Assembly: GCA_027451985.1 (NCBI GenBank)
Contig: DAIDHS010000023.1
Coordinates: forward strand, 1 to 39,875
DNA length: 39,875 nt
Direction of reading: 5' to 3'
Origin: Elusimicrobiota bacterium
GTDB lineage: Bacteria; Elusimicrobiota; Elusimicrobia; UBA1565; UBA9628
The translations under genes and the position numbers were made by a program. Every line of letters starts with the position of its first letter. Position 1 is the stretch's first letter. Below, piece by piece: positions 1-7,677 of the stretch. Below the pieces are notes generated by a model, which was given only the letters and a program-made list of their open reading frames with translations, did not search any database and was not told where the DNA came from.

Positions 1-443
<443 letters not shown>

Positions 444-741
444 AGGGGGATTGCGTTTTCTCCGGCTAAGGACCGGATACTTCCACAATTTTCCTTCTTA
501 TGGAGAAGATCGCTCTTCTCACTTTTGGTTTGCCGGCACCGAACAGATGGCGCCGGCGCACACCGACTTAATTCCTTAGTGCTCCGTTCGCAAAAGACCG
601 GGGGTCTTCTGCGCTCTGGAGCGCTTATTGGCTCGCAAAACAATTTTCAAAGAGCGAAAAGTCCCACTCCCTCTTGCATGCTGCGCAAGAGGCAGCGGCT
701 ACTTAATCCTTCTGGTGGTTCGAGGCTTTCGCCGCGAACCT
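444..741 (-). other. structured 16S rRNA leader with boxA-like site
   Basis: This is the transcribed spacer between the predicted rRNA start (about 739-741) and mature 16S. On the minus strand it opens with a hairpin at 717-740: GGTTCG/CGAACC around an inner GGC-GAAA-GCC stem-loop. A perfect 8-bp stem follows (670-677 with 685-692), then CGCTCTTTGAAAATTG at 641-656. That resembles boxA antitermination elements (TGCTCTTTAACA type). Further short stems lie at 611-624, 594-608 and 503-520. No protein gene is credible here; the stems probably serve processing and antitermination. Confidence 0.6.
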
Positions 742-745
742 AAAA

Positions 746-774
746 ATAATAGCACAACTCCGGAAAAGTGTCAA
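746..774 (-). promoter_or_regulatory. rRNA promoter
   Basis: TTGACA (774-769), a 17-nt spacer and TATTAT (751-746) face the 16S gene. The region just upstream of the -35 is A-rich (run of seven A), like an UP element. Transcription should start near 739-741. This is one of the best sigma70-type promoters in the window. Confidence 0.85.
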
Positions 775-855
775 GTGTTTTTTTCTCGACGAGAAATCGC
801 GGGGAATTAGTCTTGCGGCGCGCGGAAATCACACAGAATGATGCGCGCGAAAGTT

Positions 856-1167
856 TTAAGCGCGCTCAAGCCGCGGGCGCAGGCGCAGGGCCTTGAAGAC
901 CCGGAACAAGCTGGCCCACTCGGGGTTGCCGCGCTTGGACAGCATGCGGTGAAGGCTTTCCCGCTTCAACTCGGCCCTCACCGCCACGCGCGCCATCCCT
1001 TGCGCCCGGGCGACGGCGGCCAGGGCGGTCAGCACCAGCTCGGGATCGTTTTCCTCGAAGGCGACCTGGAAGCAGGCGTTGAGGTAGGCCACCGCGCGAC
1101 CGGGGTATTTGCGGAACTCCTCAAGCTGCTCGTCCTCGTGGGACACGGCGGGCGCATGATTTTTCAT
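856..1167 (-). CDS. HigA-like addiction-module antitoxin
   Basis: This 103-residue protein resembles the 'probable addiction module antidote' family, the helix-turn-helix partners of small RelE/HigB-like toxins. Typical features are AVAYLNACFQVAFEENDPEL near residues 25-44, the helix-turn-helix RVAVRAELKRESLHRMLS, then GNPEWASLFRVFKALRLR near the C-terminus. The ATG at 1167 is preferred to an in-frame TTG at 1179 because GGAG lies six bases upstream. Its ATGA also overlaps the stop of the preceding shrunken toxin frame. The antitoxin looks complete. With no functional toxin beside it, it may persist as an orphan regulator of its own promoter, or as an antidote to a toxin elsewhere. It follows hsdR by about 110 bases on the same strand. 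Confidence 0.8.
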   Translation of the reverse strand: MKNHAPAVSHEDEQLEEFRKYPGRAVAYLNACFQVAFEENDPELVLTALAAVARAQGMARVAVRAELKRESLHRMLSKRGNPEWASLFRVFKALRLRPRLERA

Positions 1168-1337
1168 CGTCGTCTCCAATAATCCGCGGCGGGGCCAAAA
1201 TCAATTTTCAACTCCAACACGCCGGCCCCGACGGATCGGGAATGGCCCAGGTTCCCCGCCTTCATGCGATCGACGCGAGCCAAAACGCGCCCGCCCGCCG
1301 TTTGGTAGCGCCGAAGCTCCAGCGGCCCGGCGCTCAT
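1164..1337 (-). pseudogene. shrunken RelE/HigB-like toxin remnant
   Basis: A 57-codon frame directly precedes the antitoxin and overlaps it by ATGA. Its middle part, RVLARVDRMKAGNLG then VGAGVLELKIDFGP, matches the central part of phage-derived Gp49/HigB-like toxins (pattern: arg-rich helix, GNxGxxxxVGxGVxELRIDFGPGYRVYF). Such toxins are about 100-110 residues. After DFGP the expected GYRxYF core and the LLxGGxKxxQ strand are missing, and the frame jumps to AADYWRRR, which resembles the usual C-terminal tail. An in-frame internal deletion is therefore likely. The N-terminus is also short, and its ATG lies directly against the predicted -10 box, so it may not even be translated from there. It was identified by pattern only. 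Confidence 0.55.
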
Positions 1338-1366
1338 AGTGTAACGTATAAGTCACTGCAAGTCAA
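1338..1366 (-). promoter_or_regulatory. promoter of the toxin-antitoxin remnant
   Basis: TTGACT (1366-1361), a 17-nt spacer and TACACT (1343-1338) lie immediately before the ATG of the toxin remnant. The predicted transcription start, near 1331, falls just inside that frame. The interval 1367-1449 up to the hsdR stop shows no other recognisable element. Confidence 0.6.
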
Positions 1367-1449
1367 GCGGTCTTCGCCCATGCCAGCCATACGACCGGGG
1401 GCGCCGGAAAGTTCCAGGGGCGGCGGAGCTTGTTCCCGTTCAGCAACGC

Positions 1450-4400
1450 CTACGACTTGACTCCTTCCCGAATCTGATCGTAAACCTGTTTCAAGAGATG
1501 TTTGGCGACCGCCTCGCGAAAGTCCTTCTCATTCATAAATTTCGCGGAAATCTCTTCGTTTTGATCCATGCGATCCAGGAAAAGACTCTCCAAGGCCCTG
1601 GCGAACACGAGGCCGAAATTCTCCATGGTGTTGGCCATCGCCGCTTGCCGGAGGTCCGGATTGGCGGCGGCGTCTTCCCGGATGGAGTCGAAGAACAGCT
1701 GATCGCCCGGTTTAAAGCTGGTCCCAAAGCGTTCATTCAAGAGGTCGATGAGCCGGGAAAGCTTGACCTGGCCGTAGCGTGCCAGCCCCGTGCCCACCGA
1801 GGATGGGCCTTTGATCTCCGCACCGCCCCGATGATCCAAAGTCAGGCTGCCCTCGCTCATCTTTTGCAGACGATAATACTTGAGCGCCACTTCATCATTG
1901 AAGTCGTAGGTTGGGCCGCGCCCGGTCTTGGGCAGCTTGGTCAAAAGAAAACGGACGTAGGAATAGAGTTTTTCCAAATCAGAATCCCCGAAGGGAATGA
2001 CCTGGGACAAAAACGCGTAGAGATTGCGGTAGGCCGCGACGCTTTTGCGGAACTCCTCGCGGACGCCGTCATCCGGGAGCGCCTTGTAGCGGCCCACCGC
2101 CGGGTCGATGCAGGCATTGAGGCGCGCATGGCCCGTCACGCTTTGTTCTTCCCGGGGCTTGTAGAAGACCGCGGCAAACTCCTCCACCTCGGTTTTATGG
2201 TAGACCTGATATGAATCCAGCTTGGCTTGAAGCTCGTAAAGATGCCGCGGCTCGGCCTGCTCGCCGATGAGCGTCCGCTCATAATAGGGCTGGAACGCCG
2301 CCTGAATTTCTGCGGGCTCGTTGACGAAATCCAAGACGAACGTATCTTCCTTCCCCGCGCAGGTGCGGTTCAGGCGCGAAAGCGTCTGCACCGCCTGGAT
2401 GCCCGAGAGCCGCTTATCCACGTACATCGTGTGCAAAAGCGGCTGATCAAAACCGGTTTGGTATTTCTCCGCGACCAAGAGCACTTGGAACTCCTCGGAC
2501 CCGAACTTTTCGGGAAGCTCTTTTTCGCGGATGCCCGCATTCATCGAAACTTCGGTGAACTCGACGCCCGGCGCGTCGGGATCCGCCACCGTTCCCGAGA
2601 AAGCCACCAGCGTCTTAATTCCGAGATAGCCTTTCTCCTGAATATATTTATCGAAGGCCTGCTTGTAGCGCACGGCATGCAGGCGGCTGGACGTCACCAC
2701 CATCGCTTTGGCCTTGCCGCCGATTTTGTGCAGCGTGAACGTGCGGAAGTGCTCCACCATCACTTCGGTTTTTTGCGCGATGTTGTGCGGATGCAGGCTC
2801 ATGAACCGCGCCAAGGCGCGCGCCGCCTTGCGCTTGTCCACGTCCGGATCGTCCGCCGCGGCTTTGACCAAGCGATAATACGTCTTGTAGCTCGTGTAAT
2901 GGCCCAGGACGTCCAAGATAAAGCCTTCCTCAATGGCCTGGCGCATGCTGTAGAGATGGAACGGCCGCGGTTTGCCGTCCGGACCCGGAACGCCGAAGGT
3001 CTCCAGGGTTTTATATTTCGGCGTGGCCGTAAAGGCGAAGAAGCTGATGTTGGCTTGCCGGCCCCGCTTGGCCATGGCACGCAGGACTTCTTCCTCATAA
3101 TCAGGAAGCCCGTCTTCCTGGGCTTTCTTGCGAGCCTCTTCCTTTATAGCGGCCTGGCCCAAGACGCCTTTTAATTCCGCGGCGGTTTCCCCGCCCTGGG
3201 AGCTGTGCGCTTCATCCAGGATGACGGCATAGCGGCGTTTGGGCAGTTCGCCGATTTTCTGGGTCACGAAGGGGAATTTTTGCAGCGTGGTGATGATCAC
3301 GGGCGCCGCCGAGGCCAGCGCTTCGGCCAGCTGCGTCGAATCGGCGTCGATTTTTTGGACGACGCCTTGTTTGTGCTCGATGTCGTAGATGGTGTTTTGC
3401 AGCTGCTGGTCCAGGACGATGCGGTCGGTCACCACGATGACGGAGTCGAACACCTTGTCGTCACGGCCGTCGTGCAGGCCCGAGAGCCGGTGCGCCAGCC
3501 AGGCGATGGAGTTGCTCTTGCCGCTTCCGGCCGAGTGCTGGACGAGGTAATTTTGACCGGCGCCCCGGGCCCGCGCGTCCGCGACCATTTTGCGCACGCA
3601 GTCGAGCTGATGGTAGCGCGGAAAAATCATGGTTTCCCTGGTCACCCGCCGGCCGCCGATTTTCTTCTCTTCGACCTGAAGATGAACAAAGCGCGCCAGA
3701 ATATCCAAAAAACTTTCACGCGTGAGGACCTCTTCCCAAAGGTAGGCCGTTTTGTGCCCGTTCGGGTTGTCCGGGTTTCCCGCGCCGTTGTCGCGGCCTT
3801 TGTTGAACGGCAGAAAATGCGTGCCTGGCCCCAAAAGCCGCGTGGTCATGTAGACCTCATCCGGGTCCACGGCGAAGTGAACCAGCGCGCGCTTTTTGAA
3901 GCGAAAAATAAGGTCCGCGGGATCGCGATCCGTGCGGTACTGAATGACGGCGTCATTCCAAGTCTGCCCAGTCATGTGGTTCTTGAGCTCAAGCGTCGCG
4001 ACCGGAAGGCCGTTCAAGCTCAAAACCGCGTCGAGCGAATTCTCGTGTTTCGTGGAGTAATGAAGCTGGCGGGCGATCGTGAGCCGGTTGGCCGCGTAGA
4101 GCTTTTGCGTTTCGGGGTTGAGGCCGCTTTCCGGCGCGAAATACGCGGCGCGGAAATACTTGCCGAAACACTTGAACCCGTGGCGCAGAACCTTGAGGCA
4201 GCCCTCGTGCTCCGAGTCCAGCGCGCGGCAAAGATCGTCCAAGAGCGTCTGTTCGGCCTTGTCTTTTTGCAGCCCCTTTAAATACTCCCACTCCTTGGGC
4301 TGGGTCTCGCGCACGAAATCCAGGAAGATTTGCGGAAACATCCCCCGAACCTTGTCATATCCCTCCGGTTCGGCCTTCGCGTAGCCGCCCCGCGAGAGCA

Positions 4401-4452
4401 AAAACGCTTCGATGGCCGTCTCGAAAGCGCGCTCCGTGTGTTGACCGGGCAT
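1450..4452 (-). CDS. hsdR: type I restriction enzyme, R subunit
   Basis: This is the 1000-residue motor and nuclease subunit of a type I restriction-modification complex. It cuts unmodified DNA after ATP-driven translocation. The N-terminal HsdR_N nuclease domain shows SLDAV (D141) and ATLELKN (E155, K157), a PD-(D/E)xK site. The helicase core follows, with Walker A SAGSGKS (307-313), DEAH (413-416) and the motif VI region GIQAVQTLSRLNRT. A C-terminal assembly region completes it. The length is normal and no lesion is seen. Its ATG overlaps the hsdS stop (TAATG), so the two are translationally coupled. It is the last restriction gene of the operon. Confidence 0.97.
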   Translation of the reverse strand: MPGQHTERAFETAIEAFLLSRGGYAKAEPEGYDKVRGMFPQIFLDFVRETQPKEWEYLKGLQKDKAEQTLLDDLCRALDSEHEGCLKVLRHGFKCFGKYFRAAYFAPESGLNPETQKLYAANRLTIARQLHYSTKHENSLDAVLSLNGLPVATLELKNHMTGQTWNDAVIQYRTDRDPADLIFRFKKRALVHFAVDPDEVYMTTRLLGPGTHFLPFNKGRDNGAGNPDNPNGHKTAYLWEEVLTRESFLDILARFVHLQVEEKKIGGRRVTRETMIFPRYHQLDCVRKMVADARARGAGQNYLVQHSAGSGKSNSIAWLAHRLSGLHDGRDDKVFDSVIVVTDRIVLDQQLQNTIYDIEHKQGVVQKIDADSTQLAEALASAAPVIITTLQKFPFVTQKIGELPKRRYAVILDEAHSSQGGETAAELKGVLGQAAIKEEARKKAQEDGLPDYEEEVLRAMAKRGRQANISFFAFTATPKYKTLETFGVPGPDGKPRPFHLYSMRQAIEEGFILDVLGHYTSYKTYYRLVKAAADDPDVDKRKAARALARFMSLHPHNIAQKTEVMVEHFRTFTLHKIGGKAKAMVVTSSRLHAVRYKQAFDKYIQEKGYLGIKTLVAFSGTVADPDAPGVEFTEVSMNAGIREKELPEKFGSEEFQVLLVAEKYQTGFDQPLLHTMYVDKRLSGIQAVQTLSRLNRTCAGKEDTFVLDFVNEPAEIQAAFQPYYERTLIGEQAEPRHLYELQAKLDSYQVYHKTEVEEFAAVFYKPREEQSVTGHARLNACIDPAVGRYKALPDDGVREEFRKSVAAYRNLYAFLSQVIPFGDSDLEKLYSYVRFLLTKLPKTGRGPTYDFNDEVALKYYRLQKMSEGSLTLDHRGGAEIKGPSSVGTGLARYGQVKLSRLIDLLNERFGTSFKPGDQLFFDSIREDAAANPDLRQAAMANTMENFGLVFARALESLFLDRMDQNEEISAKFMNEKDFREAVAKHLLKQVYDQIREGVKS

Positions 4453-5825
4453 TAAGAAATTCCTATTTCTTCGCGAACATCGATTTTGCCCGTCACCGCC
4501 GCGGAGATGAGCGCCGAGCGGTATTCGCGGAGGAGTTCGATGGATTTTTCGATCTTGCCGATGAGCGAGTCAATCCGGGCCGTCTCGCGGTCCAAAAACG
4601 CCGCGATGGCGCGTTGCTCGTCCTGTGGAGGTAACGCAATCGGCAAAGCGATGAGATCGCCGGCATTAATGGCGGGATAACTCACACCGGCAGAGCGCGC
4701 TACGACGGCATCAACGAAATAACGCGCGCGCAACGCATGGGCGGCGAAAGAATGGAGAAGCCCGTCCTTGGGACGGATAACAGCGAATCCCGTCGAAACA
4801 ATCAAATTAGGCTCTGGATGCGTGATGGGGGCAATGGCGCGCAGATAAGTCCGGACGGTGGAAACAACGACATCGCCATGCCGGACTTTGCGCCGTGCCC
4901 GCGAGGGTGCCGATTCAAAATGCATTTGTTCTTTGATTAAAATTCCCGCGTTCTGGTCTACGCTACCGATGTCCACATAGACAAGTTCAAAATCCGGGTC
5001 CGTGGTTTCCGACAAGACTTCGTCATTGCAAGACGAGACATACTTGAGTCGGCGCGCGTCCCAATGCCCTGGAATTTGGCCCAGCCACTCGATGCCGGAG
5101 GACTTCATCTTCACGTTGGGATCGAGCCCCTTGGTGACGGCATGGCTGATGAGGGCGGTGCGCTTCTCCTGGAGAAGTTCGATCTGCCGCTGCTTTTTCT
5201 CGATGAGCGCGTCAATCCGCGCCGTCTCGCGGTCCAAAAACGCTGCGATGGCGCGCTGCTCAGGCAGGGGCGGGATGGGGTGGCGGAAGTCTCGGATGAA
5301 ATCATCAGGCACCCGTTTTTGTCCGCCAGCACCATACATCGCACCTGTTCCGATTTCCCGGAAGGAATGGCTTGCTGTAAGATAAAAAAGAAATTTAGGG
5401 TTAAGGTCGGGGTTCGCTCGAAGAACATGAAGTTCCGTGGTTCCAAAACCAATCTCATTTTTAAGTCCTTCCGCTATCGCGCCCTTCTTGTTTTCAAAAC
5501 AGGGAGTGATCTTGGCCACTATCACATCGCTATTGCGGAAATACGTATAGCCACTGGAGCATTCTTCCAATGTCTTGGTGTATTCTAGACTGATGCTACC
5601 CACTGAAAGCATCTCCATGGGAATGAAGGATACGGTGGTATCTCTTGGCAGGAGACTGACTTCGGATTTCGCGGGATTTATTTTTGCACAAAAGCGCAGA
5701 CGCATCATCTGCCACTGGCTCGGAATTTCACCCAGCCACTCGATGCCGGAGGGCTTGTAGGAGGGGTAGGGCTTCCGCTGGAGAGTCGGGGCGGCAATTG
5801 TCGCGTCGAGTCCTTTCCGCATCAT
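4452..5825 (-). CDS. hsdS: type I restriction enzyme, specificity subunit
   Basis: This 457-residue DNA-recognition subunit has two target-recognition domains and directs both methylation and restriction. Each half ends with nearly the same conserved helix block: EQRAIAAFLDRETARIDALI around residue 190-210, and EQRAIAAFLDRETARIDSLI near 405-425. Each half begins with GIEWLGxIPxxW. These blocks are also near-identical in DNA (see the repeat entries). The start ATG forms ATGA with the stop of the SIR2-domain gene upstream, and the 3' end overlaps hsdR by one base. The target sequence cannot be read from the protein. Confidence 0.96.
   Translation of the reverse strand: MMRKGLDATIAAPTLQRKPYPSYKPSGIEWLGEIPSQWQMMRLRFCAKINPAKSEVSLLPRDTTVSFIPMEMLSVGSISLEYTKTLEECSSGYTYFRNSDVIVAKITPCFENKKGAIAEGLKNEIGFGTTELHVLRANPDLNPKFLFYLTASHSFREIGTGAMYGAGGQKRVPDDFIRDFRHPIPPLPEQRAIAAFLDRETARIDALIEKKQRQIELLQEKRTALISHAVTKGLDPNVKMKSSGIEWLGQIPGHWDARRLKYVSSCNDEVLSETTDPDFELVYVDIGSVDQNAGILIKEQMHFESAPSRARRKVRHGDVVVSTVRTYLRAIAPITHPEPNLIVSTGFAVIRPKDGLLHSFAAHALRARYFVDAVVARSAGVSYPAINAGDLIALPIALPPQDEQRAIAAFLDRETARIDSLIGKIEKSIELLREYRSALISAAVTGKIDVREEIGIS
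4561..4619. repeat. direct repeat A, copy 1 (hsdS)
   Basis: This 59-bp stretch encodes the second conserved helix block of HsdS and matches 5203-5261 at 55 of 59 positions in the same orientation. Copies are 642 bp apart (214 codons), so recombination between them would stay in frame and swap or delete a target-recognition domain. Confidence 0.85.
5071..5105. repeat. direct repeat B, copy 1 (hsdS)
   Basis: This 35-bp stretch encodes the GIEWLGQIP block that opens the second recognition half of HsdS. It matches 5722-5756 at 32 of 35 positions; spacing is 651 bp (217 codons, in frame). Confidence 0.8.
5203..5261. repeat. direct repeat A, copy 2 (hsdS)
   Basis: Partner of 4561-4619. It encodes the first conserved helix block of HsdS; the four mismatches are all single-base changes. 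Confidence 0.85.
5722..5756. repeat. direct repeat B, copy 2 (hsdS)
   Basis: Partner of 5071-5105. It encodes the GIEWLGEIP block at the start of the first recognition half of HsdS. Confidence 0.8.
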
Positions 5826-7669
5826 TGATCCGCCATCAATTTTCCGATTGGGTCGGTTTTGAGCGCGTTCAAAACATTTACGCCATCTTCAACGACTTTA
5901 GCCAGATCGGCAAGCGGCTTTATCTCTGCTCGCCGAAGAATCTGCATGATCTCGGCAGAGCACGCCTCACATTTCTCTTTCGACTTTGCCTGAGGTTCGG
6001 CGACGCTGCTCTCCAAGTCGCTAAGTTTTTTGGCGACTGCTTCGCGGTCTTTCAAGGACAGCCGTGAACAAATCTGGACGCGGAATTCCTGCGCCGGCAT
6101 CCTTTGAGCTTCAGGGACAGACTTTAAGAAACCTAGGACGGAGTTGAAGGCATCGCGGAGATTTTCCAAAAGACCACGGACGTTTCTTGACGGCGTGCTC
6201 CGCATGAATTTATGGATTTCCTCAAGCGTGAGCTCTATTGAGGGAATAAGCTCATGGAATTGCATGGATGACTCAAGGGCCCCGCGGCCACCTAAACGCG
6301 GCATTTTTATCCCGATGTGCAAACCTGAGGCATAAACGATATCGACCAACAGGCCGGCCTTAATCCCATTCAGCAGTTTGTAAACCTTTTTTGCGGCGGA
6401 ATATGCCAATTCCTCGTCCCGCATGGCCACCGCCATGGCGTAATTGCGGAAGACGATGGGCCAAAGCTCGACGATCTTCATTTCACGCCATTCGCCGCGG
6501 TCCAATAAATAATCAGAGATGGCCGCATCTCCGGAATGGCTTAAGGAATCTATAAACGTGCGGTAGATTTTTTTCCTACCTGTCATTGTCGCGCTGCGGT
6601 AGTCCTGCCAGTTTTTAACGGCCTGGCTTAAACCTTTAAATTGGTCCGCCGTAAAGTCTTGGAGGATTCTTTCGACTGGAAACGGCAGGCATGTGACCCG
6701 CCATTCAAACACATGCTTGAAAGACGGCCCCCGCGCAAGAAGCTCCTTGTAATGCTTGCGGGAATCGGGGCCGATGCTGATCATATGCAAATCCGGATTG
6801 GCGTTAAATGCGTCCCGGAAAAGGGCGGCCAAGTAGTCGTCGCGAAAGGAATAACCGATGACGATCAGGAATTTGGCCGATTCAAGGCGGCGTTTGAGGA
6901 TGTAGGCGAAATCTAAAAGCGGCGCCTCCATCGGCTGCTTGGCCATGGGGTAGAGAATGACGGGGTCGGCCTTCTTGCCGTCGTAAAGCTCGATTTTCGC
7001 CCCGGAATTGTTATTGGGGCCTATTGGAACCTTTACGTGCCAACCATCTTCCGAGCGATACCAGAGGACGGAGCCATGCAGCTTGTAAAGATAAACGGCC
7101 TCCGAATCCTCGGCCTCCAGGGCGCGCGGATTCCATTCCGGGGTGAAGCCGTCAATAAGCCTGCGCTGGAGATTCTTGCAGAGAAGCTCGATGCAAGGGT
7201 CGTAATTGACGGAAAATATGTGGGTTGGCTGGCCCCATTGGGAATCCAGAAGCGGGCTGAGGTAGTCGACGCTCCGGGGCCGGATCACCTTGTTGCGGAT
7301 AAACGACTCGATCTCGCCCTTCAGTTGCTCCAGATCCTCGGGCCTCAGGCCATGGCCGTCGCTGAAAAATTCCGAGAGCTCGTCCTTGGGATGAGCGATG
7401 AGGCGGTGGACGGTTTGCAAAATAAGCTCGACATCGAGCTTGCGCGGCGGATTCTCGCGGGCCAAGGCCCTTCCCAGCCGATCCATTATTTCTTTCAGAG
7501 CGGCCCCGCAAGGAGATTGATCTTTCTCGATCTTCTCAAGAAATTCCTCCGTCATCGGCCCGACGGCGGGTATGCCAGCCGCGACCGAGGCGCCGGCGCC
7601 GAGGAAGAAAACAACGCCGCTGGAACTCTCGGCGGAATCGGCAGTCAATGGGGTTGCCGGAAATGCCAC
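5822..7669 (-). CDS. SIR2-domain protein embedded in the hsd operon
   Basis: This 615-residue protein has an N-terminal SIR2-like NAD-binding domain (about residues 18-290). Visible motifs are FLGAGAS (22-28), SVNYD (153-157), KLHGS (196-200, with the usual catalytic histidine at 198) and IGYSFRDDYL (271-280). Bacterial SIR2-domain proteins of this kind (ThsA, DSR, SIR2-HerA) are often NAD-depleting antiphage effectors; that role here is inferred. Residues 300-615 match no domain I recognise and may hold a sensor or assembly surface. The start is a GTG at 7669, eight bases after the hsdM stop; the next ATG (M39) would remove the GAGAS motif. The stop overlaps hsdS by ATGA. It is thus co-translated between the methyltransferase and specificity genes. 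Confidence 0.9.
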   Translation of the reverse strand: MAFPATPLTADSAESSSGVVFFLGAGASVAAGIPAVGPMTEEFLEKIEKDQSPCGAALKEIMDRLGRALARENPPRKLDVELILQTVHRLIAHPKDELSEFFSDGHGLRPEDLEQLKGEIESFIRNKVIRPRSVDYLSPLLDSQWGQPTHIFSVNYDPCIELLCKNLQRRLIDGFTPEWNPRALEAEDSEAVYLYKLHGSVLWYRSEDGWHVKVPIGPNNNSGAKIELYDGKKADPVILYPMAKQPMEAPLLDFAYILKRRLESAKFLIVIGYSFRDDYLAALFRDAFNANPDLHMISIGPDSRKHYKELLARGPSFKHVFEWRVTCLPFPVERILQDFTADQFKGLSQAVKNWQDYRSATMTGRKKIYRTFIDSLSHSGDAAISDYLLDRGEWREMKIVELWPIVFRNYAMAVAMRDEELAYSAAKKVYKLLNGIKAGLLVDIVYASGLHIGIKMPRLGGRGALESSMQFHELIPSIELTLEEIHKFMRSTPSRNVRGLLENLRDAFNSVLGFLKSVPEAQRMPAQEFRVQICSRLSLKDREAVAKKLSDLESSVAEPQAKSKEKCEACSAEIMQILRRAEIKPLADLAKVVEDGVNVLNALKTDPIGKLMADQ

Positions 7670-7677
7670 AGTTTTTA

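Noticed and set aside
838-860. Terminator after the antitoxin
   Set aside because: A GCGCGC inverted pair with an 11-base loop exists but overlaps the coding end and has no T tract.
2227-4281. Two plus-strand frames of 315 and 358 codons
   Set aside because: Both are antisense to hsdR, which is intact.
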